NCBI RefSeq assembly: GCF_006159205.1
Contig: NZ_CP040812.1
Location: 4,216,001 to 4,280,000, forward strand
Direction of reading: 5' to 3'
Length of the DNA: 64,000 nucleotides
Origin: Antarcticibacterium flavum
Lineage (GTDB): Bacteria > Bacteroidota > Bacteroidia > Flavobacteriales > Flavobacteriaceae
This document shows, piece by piece, positions 35,301-44,565 of this stretch. A model generated the notes under the pieces. It saw only the letters and a program-made list of their open reading frames with translations. It made no database searches and was not told the DNA's origin. The translations under genes were made by a program, and so were the position numbers. How positions within the stretch are numbered: the first letter of the stretch is position 1; every line of letters starts with the position of its first letter.

Positions 35301-36635
35301 ATGAACAGTCTTAAAAGAGTAGCATTTTACACCCTTGGGTGTAAACTTAATTTTTCTGAAACATCTACCATTGCCCGTTCTTTTAAAGATGAAGGCTTTC
35401 AAAGGGTGGATTTTTCAGAAGAAGCCGATATTTATGTGATTAACACCTGTTCTGTAACAGAGAATGCAGACAAACGTTTTAAGACCATTGTAAAACAGGC
35501 GCAGAAGGTTAATGAAGATGCCTTTGTTATCGCCGTGGGATGTTATGCCCAGTTAAAACCTGAAGAACTTGCAGATGTGGAGGGGGTAGATCTTGTTCTG
35601 GGAGCTACAGAGAAATTTAAGATCACTCAATATCTTAACGACCTTGTAAAGAACGAGCAGGCACAAATACATTCTTGCGAAATCGAAGAAGCCGATTTCT
35701 ATGTAGGTTCATATTCCTTTGGTGATCGCACCCGTGCCTTCCTCAAGGTTCAGGATGGTTGTGATTATAAATGCACCTATTGCACCATTCCATTGGCCAG
35801 AGGAATTTCAAGAAGTGATAAACTGGAAAATGTACTGGAGAATGCTTCAAAAATATCGGCTAAAGGGATAAAGGAAATTGTTCTTACCGGTGTGAATATA
35901 GGGGATTACGGCAAAGGAGAGTTTGGTAATAAAAAGCATGAGCACACCTTCCTGGACCTCGTTAAAGCCCTTGATGAAGTTGAGGGTATTGAAAGGCTCA
36001 GGATCTCTTCAATAGAGCCAAACCTGCTTAAAAACGAGACTATAGATTTTGTTGCTCAAAGTAATTCCTTTGTTCCCCATTTTCACATTCCACTGCAAAG
36101 TGGGAGCAATGATGTTTTAAAAGCAATGCGGCGCAGATATATGAGAGAGCTTTATGTAGACAGGGTGGAGCAAATTAAAGAGGTGATGCCCAATGCCTGT
36201 ATTGGGGTAGATGTAATTGTTGGATTTCCCGGGGAGACTGAAGAGCATTTTTTGGAAACGTATAATTTCCTGAATGAACTGGATATATCTTATTTACACG
36301 TATTCACCTATTCAGAAAGGGATAATACCCCGGCGGCAAGTATGACGGGAGTTGTACCTCTTAAGGTGAGAAAAAAACGAAGTAAGATGCTGCGGGGCCT
36401 TTCAGCAAAAAAGAGAAGATCCTTTTATGAAAGTCAGTTGGGGAAGGTTCACACTGTTCTATTTGAAGGTGAGAATAAAGAAGGTTTCATTCACGGCTTC
36501 ACCGGTAATTATGTGAAAGTAAAAACCCCCTGGAATCCGGGGCTTGTAAATAGTTTGCATGAAATTGAACTCACAAGCATCGATGAGGATGGAATTGTGC
36601 GTTTTAAATATTGTGAGCCTGCAGCAGTTGTTTAA
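35301..36635 (+). CDS. mtaB: tRNA t6A37 methylthiotransferase MtaB
   Basis: 444 residues. Radical-SAM methylthiotransferase that converts t6A37 to ms2t6A37 in ANN-decoding tRNAs. The N-terminal UPF0004 domain has its cluster cysteines in TLGCKLNFSE, VINTCSVTENAD and VAVGCYAQL-like IAVGCYAQL. The radical-SAM cluster is in DGCDYKCTYCTIP (CxxxCxxC), followed by LTGVNIGDYG and HIPLQSGSNDVLKAMRRRY. A C-terminal TRAM-like region ends the protein. The overall start LKRVAFYTLGCKLNF matches the MtaB rather than the MiaB or RimO subgroup. It overlaps the convergent downstream gene by 4 bases. Confidence 0.93.
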   Translation: MNSLKRVAFYTLGCKLNFSETSTIARSFKDEGFQRVDFSEEADIYVINTCSVTENADKRFKTIVKQAQKVNEDAFVIAVGCYAQLKPEELADVEGVDLVLGATEKFKITQYLNDLVKNEQAQIHSCEIEEADFYVGSYSFGDRTRAFLKVQDGCDYKCTYCTIPLARGISRSDKLENVLENASKISAKGIKEIVLTGVNIGDYGKGEFGNKKHEHTFLDLVKALDEVEGIERLRISSIEPNLLKNETIDFVAQSNSFVPHFHIPLQSGSNDVLKAMRRRYMRELYVDRVEQIKEVMPNACIGVDVIVGFPGETEEHFLETYNFLNELDISYLHVFTYSERDNTPAASMTGVVPLKVRKKRSKMLRGLSAKKRRSFYESQLGKVHTVLFEGENKEGFIHGFTGNYVKVKTPWNPGLVNSLHEIELTSIDEDGIVRFKYCEPAAVV

Positions 36636-36964
36636 ATATTAATTCCTACAGGAAGCAGGTCTTTGTATTTCCTTCTGTTCTTCCTCATAAATTTTGCGAT
36701 CTCAGGGCTGGTAGGAACTACACGGTCTGTTCCTTCCTTGATCCTGTTGAGCAGGGTTGTAAGGAATGGTTCGAGATATCCCTCCTCCTTAAGTTCATCA
36801 GACATAATTAATTTTGTAAGGAAAATTTTTCGCTCCTGCTGGGCATATTCTACAGTGACCAACTCTTCATTAATAACGGCTTCAAACTGTCTAAGAAATT
36901 CATTGTTGGTGATCTCAATTGCATCTTCTGTCATCATAGTAGTATTTTTAGGTTTCATGAACAT
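36632..36964 (-). CDS. Small GNAT-like (YjdJ-type) acetyltransferase-like protein
   Basis: 110 residues from 36964; starts at 36937 or 36934 are also possible and leave the conserved part intact. The pattern NNEFLRQFEAVINEELVTVEY, then a C-terminal VVPTSPEIAKFMRKNRRKYKDLL, resembles the compact YjdJ/Acetyltransf_CG family (typically 'VxPxCxxVAxYIxxHPEYxDLL'). The middle part is diverged and the usual GxG acetyl-CoA loop is not evident, so activity is doubtful. It is convergent with mtaB, with the 3' ends overlapping by 4 bases. Confidence 0.6.
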   Translation of the reverse strand: MFMKPKNTTMMTEDAIEITNNEFLRQFEAVINEELVTVEYAQQERKIFLTKLIMSDELKEEGYLEPFLTTLLNRIKEGTDRVVPTSPEIAKFMRKNRRKYKDLLPVGINI

Positions 36965-37243
36965 CTGGAGAAAAAAAAAGAAGGTCGGCGAATGATGTAA
37001 TGAGAGAACCTTGAAGTTAAGAATACTAAAACTTCATTTTGATCTTAATTTTTTTCCTAAATTAATGTGATGTACAAAGTTAAGGCATTAATTATCAATA
37101 ACCCAATGAAACTTTTGGGTGTGGTGATACTAAGTTTAAAAAGAAAATAATAGGGCTGTTAAGAAATAGCTCTGGTATTGATCAAATATAATTTGGTAAG
37201 GCGTAAAATAACATTTAAATTCCACAGTTTAACCATTCATTGA

Positions 37244-37954
37244 ATGATGGATCAGGAAGAGATTATTCACGTTTACTTTATGCCGGGGATGGCAGCAAAT
37301 GCGGCAATTTTTGAATATATAAAGTTGCCAGAGGATAAATTTAAAATGCATTTCCTGGAGTGGATCATACCTTTGGATGATGAATCCTTAAAGGATTATG
37401 CCTTGCGTATGAATAAATATGTAAAGCATGATAACATTGTTTTAATAGGAGTATCTTTTGGCGGAGTTGTTGTACAGGAAATGAGTAATTATATTTCAGT
37501 ACGCAGGTTAATAATTATTTCAAGTGTAAAATGCAGAGATGAGCTTCCAAGAAGGATGAGATTTGCGGCCAAAACAGGGTTTTTTAAATTGATCCCCACC
37601 AGTTTGCTGGATTATGTAGATCATTTTGAAAAACTGGCGGTAAATGATTTTCTGAAAAAAAGAGCTCGATTATACCGTAAGTATCTCTCGGTTCGCAATA
37701 ATAAATATTTGGACTGGGCGATCAAGAATATGGTATGCTGGGGATGTGAAAAACCTCGGGAGGACCTTGTACATATTCATGGGGATGCAGATCTTATTTT
37801 TCCGATCAAATATATAAGGAATTGTATTCCTGTCAAAGGTGGAACCCATATTATGATCATAAATAGGTATAGGTGGTTTAACCGGCATTTACCTGAGATC
37901 ATATTAACTGGAGGGTTAAACAAAAAGAAAATGAATAAAATAGAAAAGCGATGA
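37244..37954 (+). CDS. Alpha/beta hydrolase
   Basis: 236 residues. Compact alpha/beta-hydrolase: oxyanion/N-terminal strand HVYFMPGMAANAAIF, nucleophile elbow GVSFGG (serine about 73), acid in HGDADLIFPI and a candidate catalytic histidine in GGTHIMI. No signal peptide, so cytoplasmic. It overlaps the downstream lytic transglycosylase gene by 4 bases (ATGA), indicating translational coupling. This suggests a role in envelope or murein metabolism, but the substrate is unknown. A second ATG immediately follows the first. Confidence 0.8.
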   Translation: MMDQEEIIHVYFMPGMAANAAIFEYIKLPEDKFKMHFLEWIIPLDDESLKDYALRMNKYVKHDNIVLIGVSFGGVVVQEMSNYISVRRLIIISSVKCRDELPRRMRFAAKTGFFKLIPTSLLDYVDHFEKLAVNDFLKKRARLYRKYLSVRNNKYLDWAIKNMVCWGCEKPREDLVHIHGDADLIFPIKYIRNCIPVKGGTHIMIINRYRWFNRHLPEIILTGGLNKKKMNKIEKR

Positions 37955-38898
37955 AAATTTTGAAGGTTTTGTTAATGAGTGTAGGACTATTAGCTATAAG
38001 TGCTATAAGTATACAGGCTGTGCAGGAGGGGCCTTATACTGAGGAAACTGAGGAAGAGACCACAGTAAAAGACAAGGTGACTAAGGATTATAATGTATAT
38101 GCGCTTCCAATGCCGCAGGAACTTAGTTTTGCAGGAGAAGAAGTGCCCCTGGAAGATCCAGATGTTTATGAGCGAATGGACAGGGAATTGCTGGTAAACA
38201 CCTACTGGCAGTCCAATGCCTTGCTGTTAATGAAAAGGGCGCACAAATATTTTCCTGTCATTGAACCTATCCTGAAAGAATATGGTGTCCCAGATGATTT
38301 TAAATACCTGGCCGTTATTGAGAGCAGTCTAACCCAGGCTGTGTCACCTGCCAGGGCTACGGGGTTCTGGCAAATTATGGAAGGAACCGGTAAGGATTAT
38401 AAACTGGAGATCAACTCGAATGTGGATGAGCGGTATCATATAGAGAAATCTACCCGGGTCGCCTGTGAGTATTTCCTAAAATCCAGGGAACAGTTTGGTA
38501 GCTGGACTATGGCCGCGGCTGCTTATAATGCCGGTAATGCCGGTATTTCAAGACAGTTAACCAGGCAGGATGTAAGCGATTATTATGATTTGCTATTAGG
38601 TGAGGAAACAGGGAGATATGTGTTCAGGATCCTGGCTGTAAAAGAGATCATGAAAGACCCAAAAAAATATGGTTTTAATTTTACTGAAGATGATCTATAC
38701 AGCCATATACCAACATACACTGTAAAGGTTAATACACCTGTAGAGGATTTTGCCAGTTTTGCCAAAGAACAGGGGATCAATTACAAGATTCTTAAAATTC
38801 ACAATCCCTGGTTAAGAGAGGCGCATTTAAACAATAAATCGGGAAAAGTATATGAGATTGAAATCCCTCATAAAGGATACTACCGGGACGTTAAATAA
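37951..38898 (+). CDS. Lytic transglycosylase (MltD-like SLT domain)
   Basis: 315 residues with an N-terminal signal peptide (KVLLMSVGLLAISAISIQA). The SLT/GH23 domain has the catalytic Glu in YLAVIESSLTQAVSP and the family motifs ATGFWQIMEGTGKDY and MAAAAYNAGNAGISRQL. The C-terminal segment (YTVKVNTPVEDFASFAKEQG ... ILKIHNPWL) looks like a LysM-type peptidoglycan-binding unit. It cleaves the MurNAc-GlcNAc bond to 1,6-anhydro products in the periplasm. Coupled to the upstream alpha/beta hydrolase by a 4-base overlap. Confidence 0.9.
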   Translation: MKILKVLLMSVGLLAISAISIQAVQEGPYTEETEEETTVKDKVTKDYNVYALPMPQELSFAGEEVPLEDPDVYERMDRELLVNTYWQSNALLLMKRAHKYFPVIEPILKEYGVPDDFKYLAVIESSLTQAVSPARATGFWQIMEGTGKDYKLEINSNVDERYHIEKSTRVACEYFLKSREQFGSWTMAAAAYNAGNAGISRQLTRQDVSDYYDLLLGEETGRYVFRILAVKEIMKDPKKYGFNFTEDDLYSHIPTYTVKVNTPVEDFASFAKEQGINYKILKIHNPWLREAHLNNKSGKVYEIEIPHKGYYRDVK

Positions 38899-38910
38899 CT
38901 TTTGGGGAAT

Positions 38911-38930
38911 GGCCTTAATTATTTAAGGCC
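38911..38930. terminator. Palindromic stem-loop at convergent gene ends
   Basis: Perfect 8-bp stem GGCCTTAA / TTAAGGCC with TTAT loop, overlapping the last codons of the thioredoxin-like gene and 13 bases after the transglycosylase stop. There is no T-run, so it may protect 3' ends rather than terminate. Confidence 0.45.
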
Positions 38931-39628
38931 ACCGGCTCCGGGCGCGGCTCGAAATTTCTGTCTCCCAGGAGGTGATTGGCTATCCCATCATAAATAGAGT
39001 TGTAGTTTGCATCGAGAGACTCCTCAAAGCTTTTACCATATTTATGGGTAACACCTCTTCGTATATTAAGTATCTTTTTATCCTTGTCCAGGAGAAAAGT
39101 GGTAGGTAGGCCAAGGGAATGCTTTAAATTGCGTACAACATGTGGGTCTTTGTTGTCCAGTTCGTCCACATAAGTAATGTGAATATTTTTACTGTAATCT
39201 TTAGAAGCTTTTCGGGTATCTATCTTGCTATCCCAAAATAGAATTACAAAATCTATTTTATCCTGGTATTTATCTGCCAGCTCATTTAGTGCAGGCACTT
39301 CTCCCTGTGATGTTACGCACCAGGAAGCATATGTTATAAGATAAACCGGTTTTTTAAAATTGTGCAGGGAAATTTTCTTTCCTCTTAGATTCTTGAATTT
39401 GAAATCATCCATATAGCTACCGGCAAGTTGATACCTGGTAAGGGAATCGAATAATTTTTGTGCTTTTTCGTAATCCCTATAGAAATACGCATCTTTTGCA
39501 CGCTTTTCATATTTTGGCAAGTGTAATGTAAGTGCTTCAGAAAAAAGAATAGCATTATCCTCCTCTTGCTGTGCAGTGGATATTTGGGTAAGTAAAAATG
39601 TAAAAATAAGTAGTAAAATTCTTACCAT
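38915..39628 (-). CDS. Thioredoxin-like (TlpA-type) exported protein lacking the CxxC pair
   Basis: 237 residues with a Sec signal (LLLIFTFLLTQISTAQQ). From about residue 75 it has a TlpA/AhpC-like fold (FKFKNLRGKKISLHNFKKP, YLITYASWC, IDFVILFWDS, LGLPTTFLLDKDKKILNIRR, cis-Pro in LPTTF). At the redox site the sequence is WCVTSQ (C104 to S107), so the second cysteine of CxxC is missing. A one-cysteine protein could not act as a normal disulfide reductase; it could form mixed disulfides or have a structural or binding role. Convergent with the transglycosylase gene. Confidence 0.8.
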   Translation of the reverse strand: MVRILLLIFTFLLTQISTAQQEEDNAILFSEALTLHLPKYEKRAKDAYFYRDYEKAQKLFDSLTRYQLAGSYMDDFKFKNLRGKKISLHNFKKPVYLITYASWCVTSQGEVPALNELADKYQDKIDFVILFWDSKIDTRKASKDYSKNIHITYVDELDNKDPHVVRNLKHSLGLPTTFLLDKDKKILNIRRGVTHKYGKSFEESLDANYNSIYDGIANHLLGDRNFEPRPEPVALNN

Positions 39629-39765
39629 TCTTCGCCTTTACAGTTCTTTTTGCAAAATTACAAAAGAAGAGGCCCGGTAGGAAAATTATTCGTTGAAGGG
39701 TAAATTATATGGGTGAAATGCAGTTAAATTATTCCTAATTTAGGTTTTTTCTAACGAATTGATCC

Positions 39766-40281
39766 TTAGATCTTTTTCATCTGCTGTTTCATCATTTGGA
39801 TCTGCTCTTTCAGCATCCCGTGCTTATCCAGTTTTTTAGCTTCTGTAAGAAGATTTTGGGCCTCACGTTTACGTCTTTTACTCATTGCTATTCCGGCAAG
39901 GTTAAGTTTTGCCATGGCCAGGTCCTGGTCCATGGAAAGACCTAGTTTGATGGCTCTTTTAAAATGTTTTTCTGCCTGGGTCATATTAGTTTGTGAAAGC
40001 ATAAGCCCGTGCAGGTACCAATAATATCCCTGTTGTTTTTGTGTAAGCGCAGCCTCCGGGTCCTTTATGCGATCCAGCCATTTTTTGGCTCCGGGAAAAT
40101 CCTGTTTTCTAAGGCGTAAGAATGCCATAAGGATCATTTCATTCTTATAGTACAGGAAAATAAAAATTAGGGAAAGCAGGATGAACATGATCCCGTTTCC
40201 AATGTTTCCCAGAAAGAATTGCCAGATGGAAATGGCAATTATTGCCCCGGCTAATATTAGTTTGATATTCTTATTGAACAT
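39766..40281 (-). CDS. Membrane-anchored TPR-like protein
   Basis: 171 residues. Two closely spaced N-terminal transmembrane helices ([20 protein letters not shown] and [16 protein letters not shown]) and then a cytoplasmic helical domain with tetratricopeptide-like pairs ([43 protein letters not shown]), ending in a Met/Gln/Lys-rich helix. It probably scaffolds a membrane complex; partner unknown. Divergent from rpmH. Confidence 0.75.
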   Translation of the reverse strand: MFNKNIKLILAGAIIAISIWQFFLGNIGNGIMFILLSLIFIFLYYKNEMILMAFLRLRKQDFPGAKKWLDRIKDPEAALTQKQQGYYWYLHGLMLSQTNMTQAEKHFKRAIKLGLSMDQDLAMAKLNLAGIAMSKRRKREAQNLLTEAKKLDKHGMLKEQIQMMKQQMKKI

Positions 40282-40344
40282 AATGCCTCGATTTTACAGG
40301 CGGCAAAGGTAGTAAAAACAATTAAAAATTATTTTAATTTAGTT

Positions 40345-40375
40345 TTTGGAAGAGATAAAAGTCTTTGTATATTTG
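40345..40375 (+). promoter_or_regulatory. Canonical rpmH promoter
   Basis: TTTG at 40345-40348, 19-base spacer, TATATTTG at 40368-40375: an exact Bacteroidota housekeeping promoter, about 70 bases upstream of the rpmH start, leaving a leader of roughly 60 nt. Confidence 0.75.
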
Positions 40376-40446
40376 CCCGCAGTTTTAAAGAAAGGTTTAG
40401 AACTAATTTAACTAAGGATTCCACTGAAGATTTAAAGATAATTAAA

Positions 40447-40605
40447 ATGAAAAGAACGTTTCAACCATCTAAGAGAAAAAGAAAAAACAAGCACGGGTTC
40501 AGAGAACGCATGGCAAGTGTGAACGGAAGAAAAGTGCTGGCGAGAAGAAGAGCCAAGGGTCGAAAAAAATTATCTGTATCTTCAGAGAATAGACACAAAC
40601 ACTAG
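40447..40605 (+). CDS. rpmH: 50S ribosomal protein L34
   Basis: 52 residues: [20 protein letters not shown] followed by [20 protein letters not shown], the diagnostic L34 sequence, with a short C-terminal tail ([10 protein letters not shown]) typical of Bacteroidota. A component of the large ribosomal subunit. In many bacteria rpmH lies with dnaA/rnpA, but here it stands alone upstream of carB, with its own canonical promoter and terminator. Confidence 0.98.
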   Translation: MKRTFQPSKRKRKNKHGFRERMASVNGRKVLARRRAKGRKKLSVSSENRHKH

Positions 40606-40628
40606 TGAAAATTAGTCTTAAAAATAAT

Positions 40629-40661
40629 AAGGTGTTACTTTTATAAGTAACGCCTTTTTTT
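40629..40661 (+). terminator. Rho-independent terminator of rpmH
   Basis: 12-bp stem AAGGTGTTACTT / AAGTAACGCCTT (one T-G wobble), TTAT loop and a T-run. It separates rpmH from carB. Confidence 0.85.
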
Positions 40662-40709
40662 ATATCTAAGCGCTACCTATTAAAACAGTAATTATATACC
40701 ATATCAAAG

Positions 40710-43562
40710 ATGCCTAAAAACAAAGACATTAAATGTATTTTAATAATTGGATCTGGTCCTATAGTAATTGGTCAGGCCTGTGAATTTGATTATGCCGGTG
40801 CCCAGTCATTAAAATCATTACGTGAGGAAGGAATTAAGACTGTTCTTATTAACTCCAATCCTGCCACCATTATGACAGACCCGTCTATGGCAGATCACGT
40901 TTATCTTAAACCCCTTACCACAAAATCCATAGTAGAAATACTTAAAGATCATCCAGAAATTGATGCTGTTCTTCCAACTATGGGAGGCCAAACTGCTCTT
41001 AACCTTTGTATTGAGGCCGATGAAAAAGGAATTTGGAGCGACTTTGGAGTGAAATTAATAGGAGTTGATATAGATGCAATTAATATCACAGAAGACAGGG
41101 AGAAATTCAAGCAGCTTATGGGGAGAATTGGAATTCCCGTGGCTCCGGCCAAGACCGTGACTTCTTATTTACAAGGTAAGGAGGTAGCACAGGAATTTGG
41201 TTTCCCGCTGGTTATTCGTGCTTCTTTTACTCTTGGTGGTAGTGGTGCATCCTTCGTGCACAGAGCAGAGGATTTTGACGAGCTGCTTACCTATGGGCTT
41301 GAAGCTTCCCCAATTCACGAGGTACTTATTGACAAGGCACTACTGGGATGGAAAGAATATGAGTTGGAACTACTTAGGGATAAGAATGACAATGTTGTAA
41401 TTATTTGTTCCATTGAGAATATGGATCCAATGGGGATACACACCGGGGATTCCATCACCGTGGCCCCTGCGATGACCTTGAGTGATACCACGTACCAGAG
41501 AATGCGGGATATGGCCATTAAAATGATGCGCAGCATTGGGGATTTTGCCGGGGGTTGTAATGTACAATTCGCAGTAAGCCCAGATGAAAAGGAAGATATT
41601 TATGCGATAGAGATCAATCCACGTACTTCAAGATCTTCAGCATTGGCATCAAAGGCTACCGGTTATCCAATTGCAAAGGTAGCTTCTAAACTCGCATTGG
41701 GATTCACCCTGGATGAACTTCAAAACCAAATCACCAAATCTACATCGGCTTTATTTGAGCCTACCCTGGATTATGTGATCGTAAAGATTCCAAGATGGAA
41801 TTTTGATAAGTTTGAAGGCAGTGACCGTACTCTTGGGCTTCAAATGAAATCTGTAGGAGAAGTAATGGGTATTGGAAGATCTTTCCAGGAAGCCCTACAC
41901 AAGGCAACCCAGTCCCTGGAGATCAAGAGAAATGGCCTTGGAGCAGATGGAAAGGGGTACACCAAGTATGACCAGATAATAGATAAGCTTACCCATGCGA
42001 GCTGGGACAGGGTATTTGTGATTTATGACGCAGTGCAGGCCGGTATACCCTTGAGCAGGATCCACGAGATCACTAAGATAGATATGTGGTTCCTTAAGCA
42101 GTATGAAGAGCTATATGCCCTGGAAGTTGAGATATCGAAATATGATATAGATACACTGCCAAAAGACCTGTTGCTGGAAGCAAAGCAAAAAGGATTTGCC
42201 GACAGGCAAATTGCGCATATGCTAAGATGTCTAGAGAGCCAGGTTTACAATAAAAGGGATGAAATGGGCATCAACAGGATCTATAAACTGGTTGATACCT
42301 GTGCAGCCGAGTTCAAAGCCTACACCCCATATTATTATTCCACTTTTGAGGCCGAAATTGAGTCGGCAGACGGGAAGAGGTATGTGGACAATGAAAGTAT
42401 AGTTACAGATAAGAAGAAGATCGTGGTTCTTGGTTCCGGACCAAACAGGATAGGGCAGGGGATAGAATTTGACTATAGCTGTGTTCACGGGGTTCTTGCC
42501 GCCTCGGAGTGTGGATACGAAACTATTATGATCAACTGTAACCCCGAAACTGTTTCAACAGATTTTGATGTTGCAGATAAACTTTATTTCGAACCTGTAT
42601 TCTGGGAGCATATCTATGACATTATTCGTCACGAGAAGCCCGAAGGAGTGATCGTACAGTTGGGAGGACAAACAGCCTTAAAACTTGCTGAGAAACTGGA
42701 TCGCTACGGGATCAAGATCATGGGTACCAGCTTTGAATCCCTGGATCTGGCTGAAGACCGTGGTAGCTTCTCTAAACTTTTACAAGCCAACGATATTCCT
42801 TATCCTGATTTTGGAGTAGCTGAAACGGCAGATGAAGCACTGGCTCTTGCAGATGAACTTGATTTCCCAATCCTTGTAAGACCATCTTATGTACTTGGAG
42901 GACAGGGAATGAAGATTGTGATCAATAAAGATGAACTTGAGGCCCACGTGATTGACCTGCTTCGAAAGATCCCAAACAATAAATTGTTGCTGGATCATTA
43001 TCTCGATGGGGCAATAGAGGCAGAGGCCGATGCGATTTGTGATGGGGAGAATGTGTACATTATTGGAATTATGGAACATATTGAGCCCTGTGGTATCCAC
43101 TCGGGTGATTCCAATGCCTTGCTACCTCCTTTTAACCTGGGAGACCTTGTAATGCAACAAATAAAGGATCATACGCACAAGATTGCTCTTGCTTTAAATA
43201 CAGTAGGTCTTATCAATATTCAGTTCGCAATAAAGGATGACAAGGTTTACATCATTGAAGCAAACCCAAGGGCGTCCAGGACAGTTCCTTTCATTGCAAA
43301 GGCTTACGGGGAGCCCTATGTGAATTATGCTACCAAAGTGATGCTGGGAGACAAGAAGGTAACGGACTTTGATTTTAACCCACAGTTAAAAGGGTATGCC
43401 ATCAAGCAACCTGTTTTTTCCTTCAATAAATTCCCGAAAGTGAATAAACAATTAGGGCCTGAAATGAAGAGTACCGGGGAAAGTATCCTTTTCATTGACA
43501 GCTTAATGGATGATGCATTTTACGATCTTTATTCAAGAAGAAAAATGTACTTAAGCAAATAG
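40710..43562 (+). CDS. carB: Carbamoyl-phosphate synthase large subunit, lacking the C-terminal MGS domain
   Basis: 950 residues versus about 1070 in E. coli. Two homologous ATP-grasp halves are present: GSGPIVIGQACEFDYAGAQ and PTMGGQTALNLCIEA in the first, GSGPNRIGQGIEFDYSC and VQLGGQTALKLAEKL in the second, with EINPRTSRSSALASKATGYP and EANPRASRTVPFIAKAYGEP. The protein ends shortly after the second ATP-grasp (FIDSLMDDAFYDLYSRRK), so the methylglyoxal-synthase-like allosteric domain that binds UMP/ornithine/IMP in enterobacteria is absent. It makes carbamoyl phosphate for pyrimidines and arginine, with CarA encoded elsewhere. The short form is, as far as I know, usual in Flavobacteriia. Confidence 0.97.
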   Translation: MPKNKDIKCILIIGSGPIVIGQACEFDYAGAQSLKSLREEGIKTVLINSNPATIMTDPSMADHVYLKPLTTKSIVEILKDHPEIDAVLPTMGGQTALNLCIEADEKGIWSDFGVKLIGVDIDAINITEDREKFKQLMGRIGIPVAPAKTVTSYLQGKEVAQEFGFPLVIRASFTLGGSGASFVHRAEDFDELLTYGLEASPIHEVLIDKALLGWKEYELELLRDKNDNVVIICSIENMDPMGIHTGDSITVAPAMTLSDTTYQRMRDMAIKMMRSIGDFAGGCNVQFAVSPDEKEDIYAIEINPRTSRSSALASKATGYPIAKVASKLALGFTLDELQNQITKSTSALFEPTLDYVIVKIPRWNFDKFEGSDRTLGLQMKSVGEVMGIGRSFQEALHKATQSLEIKRNGLGADGKGYTKYDQIIDKLTHASWDRVFVIYDAVQAGIPLSRIHEITKIDMWFLKQYEELYALEVEISKYDIDTLPKDLLLEAKQKGFADRQIAHMLRCLESQVYNKRDEMGINRIYKLVDTCAAEFKAYTPYYYSTFEAEIESADGKRYVDNESIVTDKKKIVVLGSGPNRIGQGIEFDYSCVHGVLAASECGYETIMINCNPETVSTDFDVADKLYFEPVFWEHIYDIIRHEKPEGVIVQLGGQTALKLAEKLDRYGIKIMGTSFESLDLAEDRGSFSKLLQANDIPYPDFGVAETADEALALADELDFPILVRPSYVLGGQGMKIVINKDELEAHVIDLLRKIPNNKLLLDHYLDGAIEAEADAICDGENVYIIGIMEHIEPCGIHSGDSNALLPPFNLGDLVMQQIKDHTHKIALALNTVGLINIQFAIKDDKVYIIEANPRASRTVPFIAKAYGEPYVNYATKVMLGDKKVTDFDFNPQLKGYAIKQPVFSFNKFPKVNKQLGPEMKSTGESILFIDSLMDDAFYDLYSRRKMYLSK

Positions 43563-43580
43563 GAAGAACTCTATAATACA

Positions 43581-43613
43581 AAAGGGCTGCCATTTCCGGC
43601 AGCCCTTTTTTTT
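43581..43613 (+). terminator. Rho-independent terminator of carB
   Basis: 11-bp stem AAAGGGCTGCC / GGCAGCCCTTT with 6-base loop and a long T-run, 19 bases after the carB stop. Confidence 0.95.
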
Positions 43614-43633
43614 GCTAAAACTCTGAATAAAAA

Positions 43634-43657
43634 ATCCCGGTAGCAGGGTACCGGGAT
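43634..43657 (-). terminator. Rho-independent terminator of the small lipoprotein gene
   Basis: 9-bp stem ATCCCGGTA / TACCGGGAT with 6-base loop; the A-run on its left is a T-run on the minus strand. Confidence 0.8.
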
Positions 43658-43681
43658 CTGGAATAATTAAATATACCTGGT

Positions 43682-44080
43682 TTATTTTTTACTGAGTTCC
43701 AGGGTCTGTATAGTGTTCTTGCCATCTGTAGATCTCCATACCTGGTTCTTTTTCTTTTGAGAAACTATGATCCATGTTTTATCAAGATCTGAATTTCGCG
43801 TGTTATTATTGCTGCTTATGGTGATAATGTTTTCATCTGGCATAGTCCACCTGAAGCTTTGGGTATCGCTAAATTCCGTTTGGAACATGTTGTAATTGAT
43901 ATCCTTTTCACCGGTACCGTTCTTGTTGATCTTAATAGTACCTGCATTGGTGGTATTCATGCTTCTGCCTTGTTGATTATCTACAGCATACCTGTCAACA
44001 TTCCAGGTGCCGGTCATTTTGGGGCCACAGCCTGTAAATAAAAATGCGGTTAAGGCAATAGTAAATAAAGATTTTTTCAT
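43682..44080 (-). CDS. Small lipocalin-like lipoprotein
   Basis: 132 residues. Lipoprotein signal with lipobox LFTGC (Cys about 18), followed by MTGTWNVDRYAVDN, the GxW start typical of small lipocalin-like domains in Bacteroidota, then alternating beta strands (TIKINKNGTGEKDINY, SFRWTMPDENIITISS, TWIIVSQKKKNQVWRSTDG). It is probably an envelope-anchored single beta-barrel protein; ligand and function unknown. Monocistronic with its own terminator. Confidence 0.75.
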   Translation of the reverse strand: MKKSLFTIALTAFLFTGCGPKMTGTWNVDRYAVDNQQGRSMNTTNAGTIKINKNGTGEKDINYNMFQTEFSDTQSFRWTMPDENIITISSNNNTRNSDLDKTWIIVSQKKKNQVWRSTDGKNTIQTLELSKK

Positions 44081-44172
44081 AACGTTTTAATTTTGTTTAA
44101 AGATACAATTTATTAGGTAAACAAAAAGGAATGTGCTGGTGAGACCAGGAAATTTCACTTAATTTTAGCACT

Positions 44173-44565
44173 ATGAAAACAGACCTGTTAATTTTTGGAG
44201 GAACATTTGGAGCTCTTGCGGTAATGTTCGGCGCGTTTGGGGCACATGCGCTTAAAAGCCTTTTAAATGAAGAGCAGCAAAAAAGTTTTGAAACCGGGGT
44301 TCGGTATCAAATGTACCATGCGCTTGTACTGATCATCTGCGGCTTTTCTATGCCCTTTGGTTCTCCCTCGCAGGTATGGATGGGCTGGTGCTTCATTCTA
44401 GGAACTTTTCTGTTTTCCTTCAGCATTTATGGGTTGGTCCTAAGTTCAGCTAAAGGAAAGAAATTGAAATTCCTGGGGCCTGTGACCCCTGTAGGAGGTT
44501 TATTCCTGTTGGCCGGCTGGGTACTGTTTACCTATAACATGCTTAAACTGGGAGTGTATCTTTAG
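44173..44565 (+). CDS. DUF423 (YgdD-like) membrane protein
   Basis: 130 residues with four hydrophobic segments. The family signature is clear: FGGTFGALAVMFGAFGAHAL, KSFETGVRYQMYHALVL and GTFLFSFSIYGLVLS. Inner-membrane protein of unknown function, widespread in bacteria. It converges with the BASS transporter gene and their 3' ends overlap by 4 bases. Confidence 0.88.
   Translation: MKTDLLIFGGTFGALAVMFGAFGAHALKSLLNEEQQKSFETGVRYQMYHALVLIICGFSMPFGSPSQVWMGWCFILGTFLFSFSIYGLVLSSAKGKKLKFLGPVTPVGGLFLLAGWVLFTYNMLKLGVYL

Noticed and set aside
43573..43660. Possible riboswitch or RNA element after carB
   Set aside because: The two hairpins are ordinary terminators of the convergent genes carB and the lipocalin-like lipoprotein.
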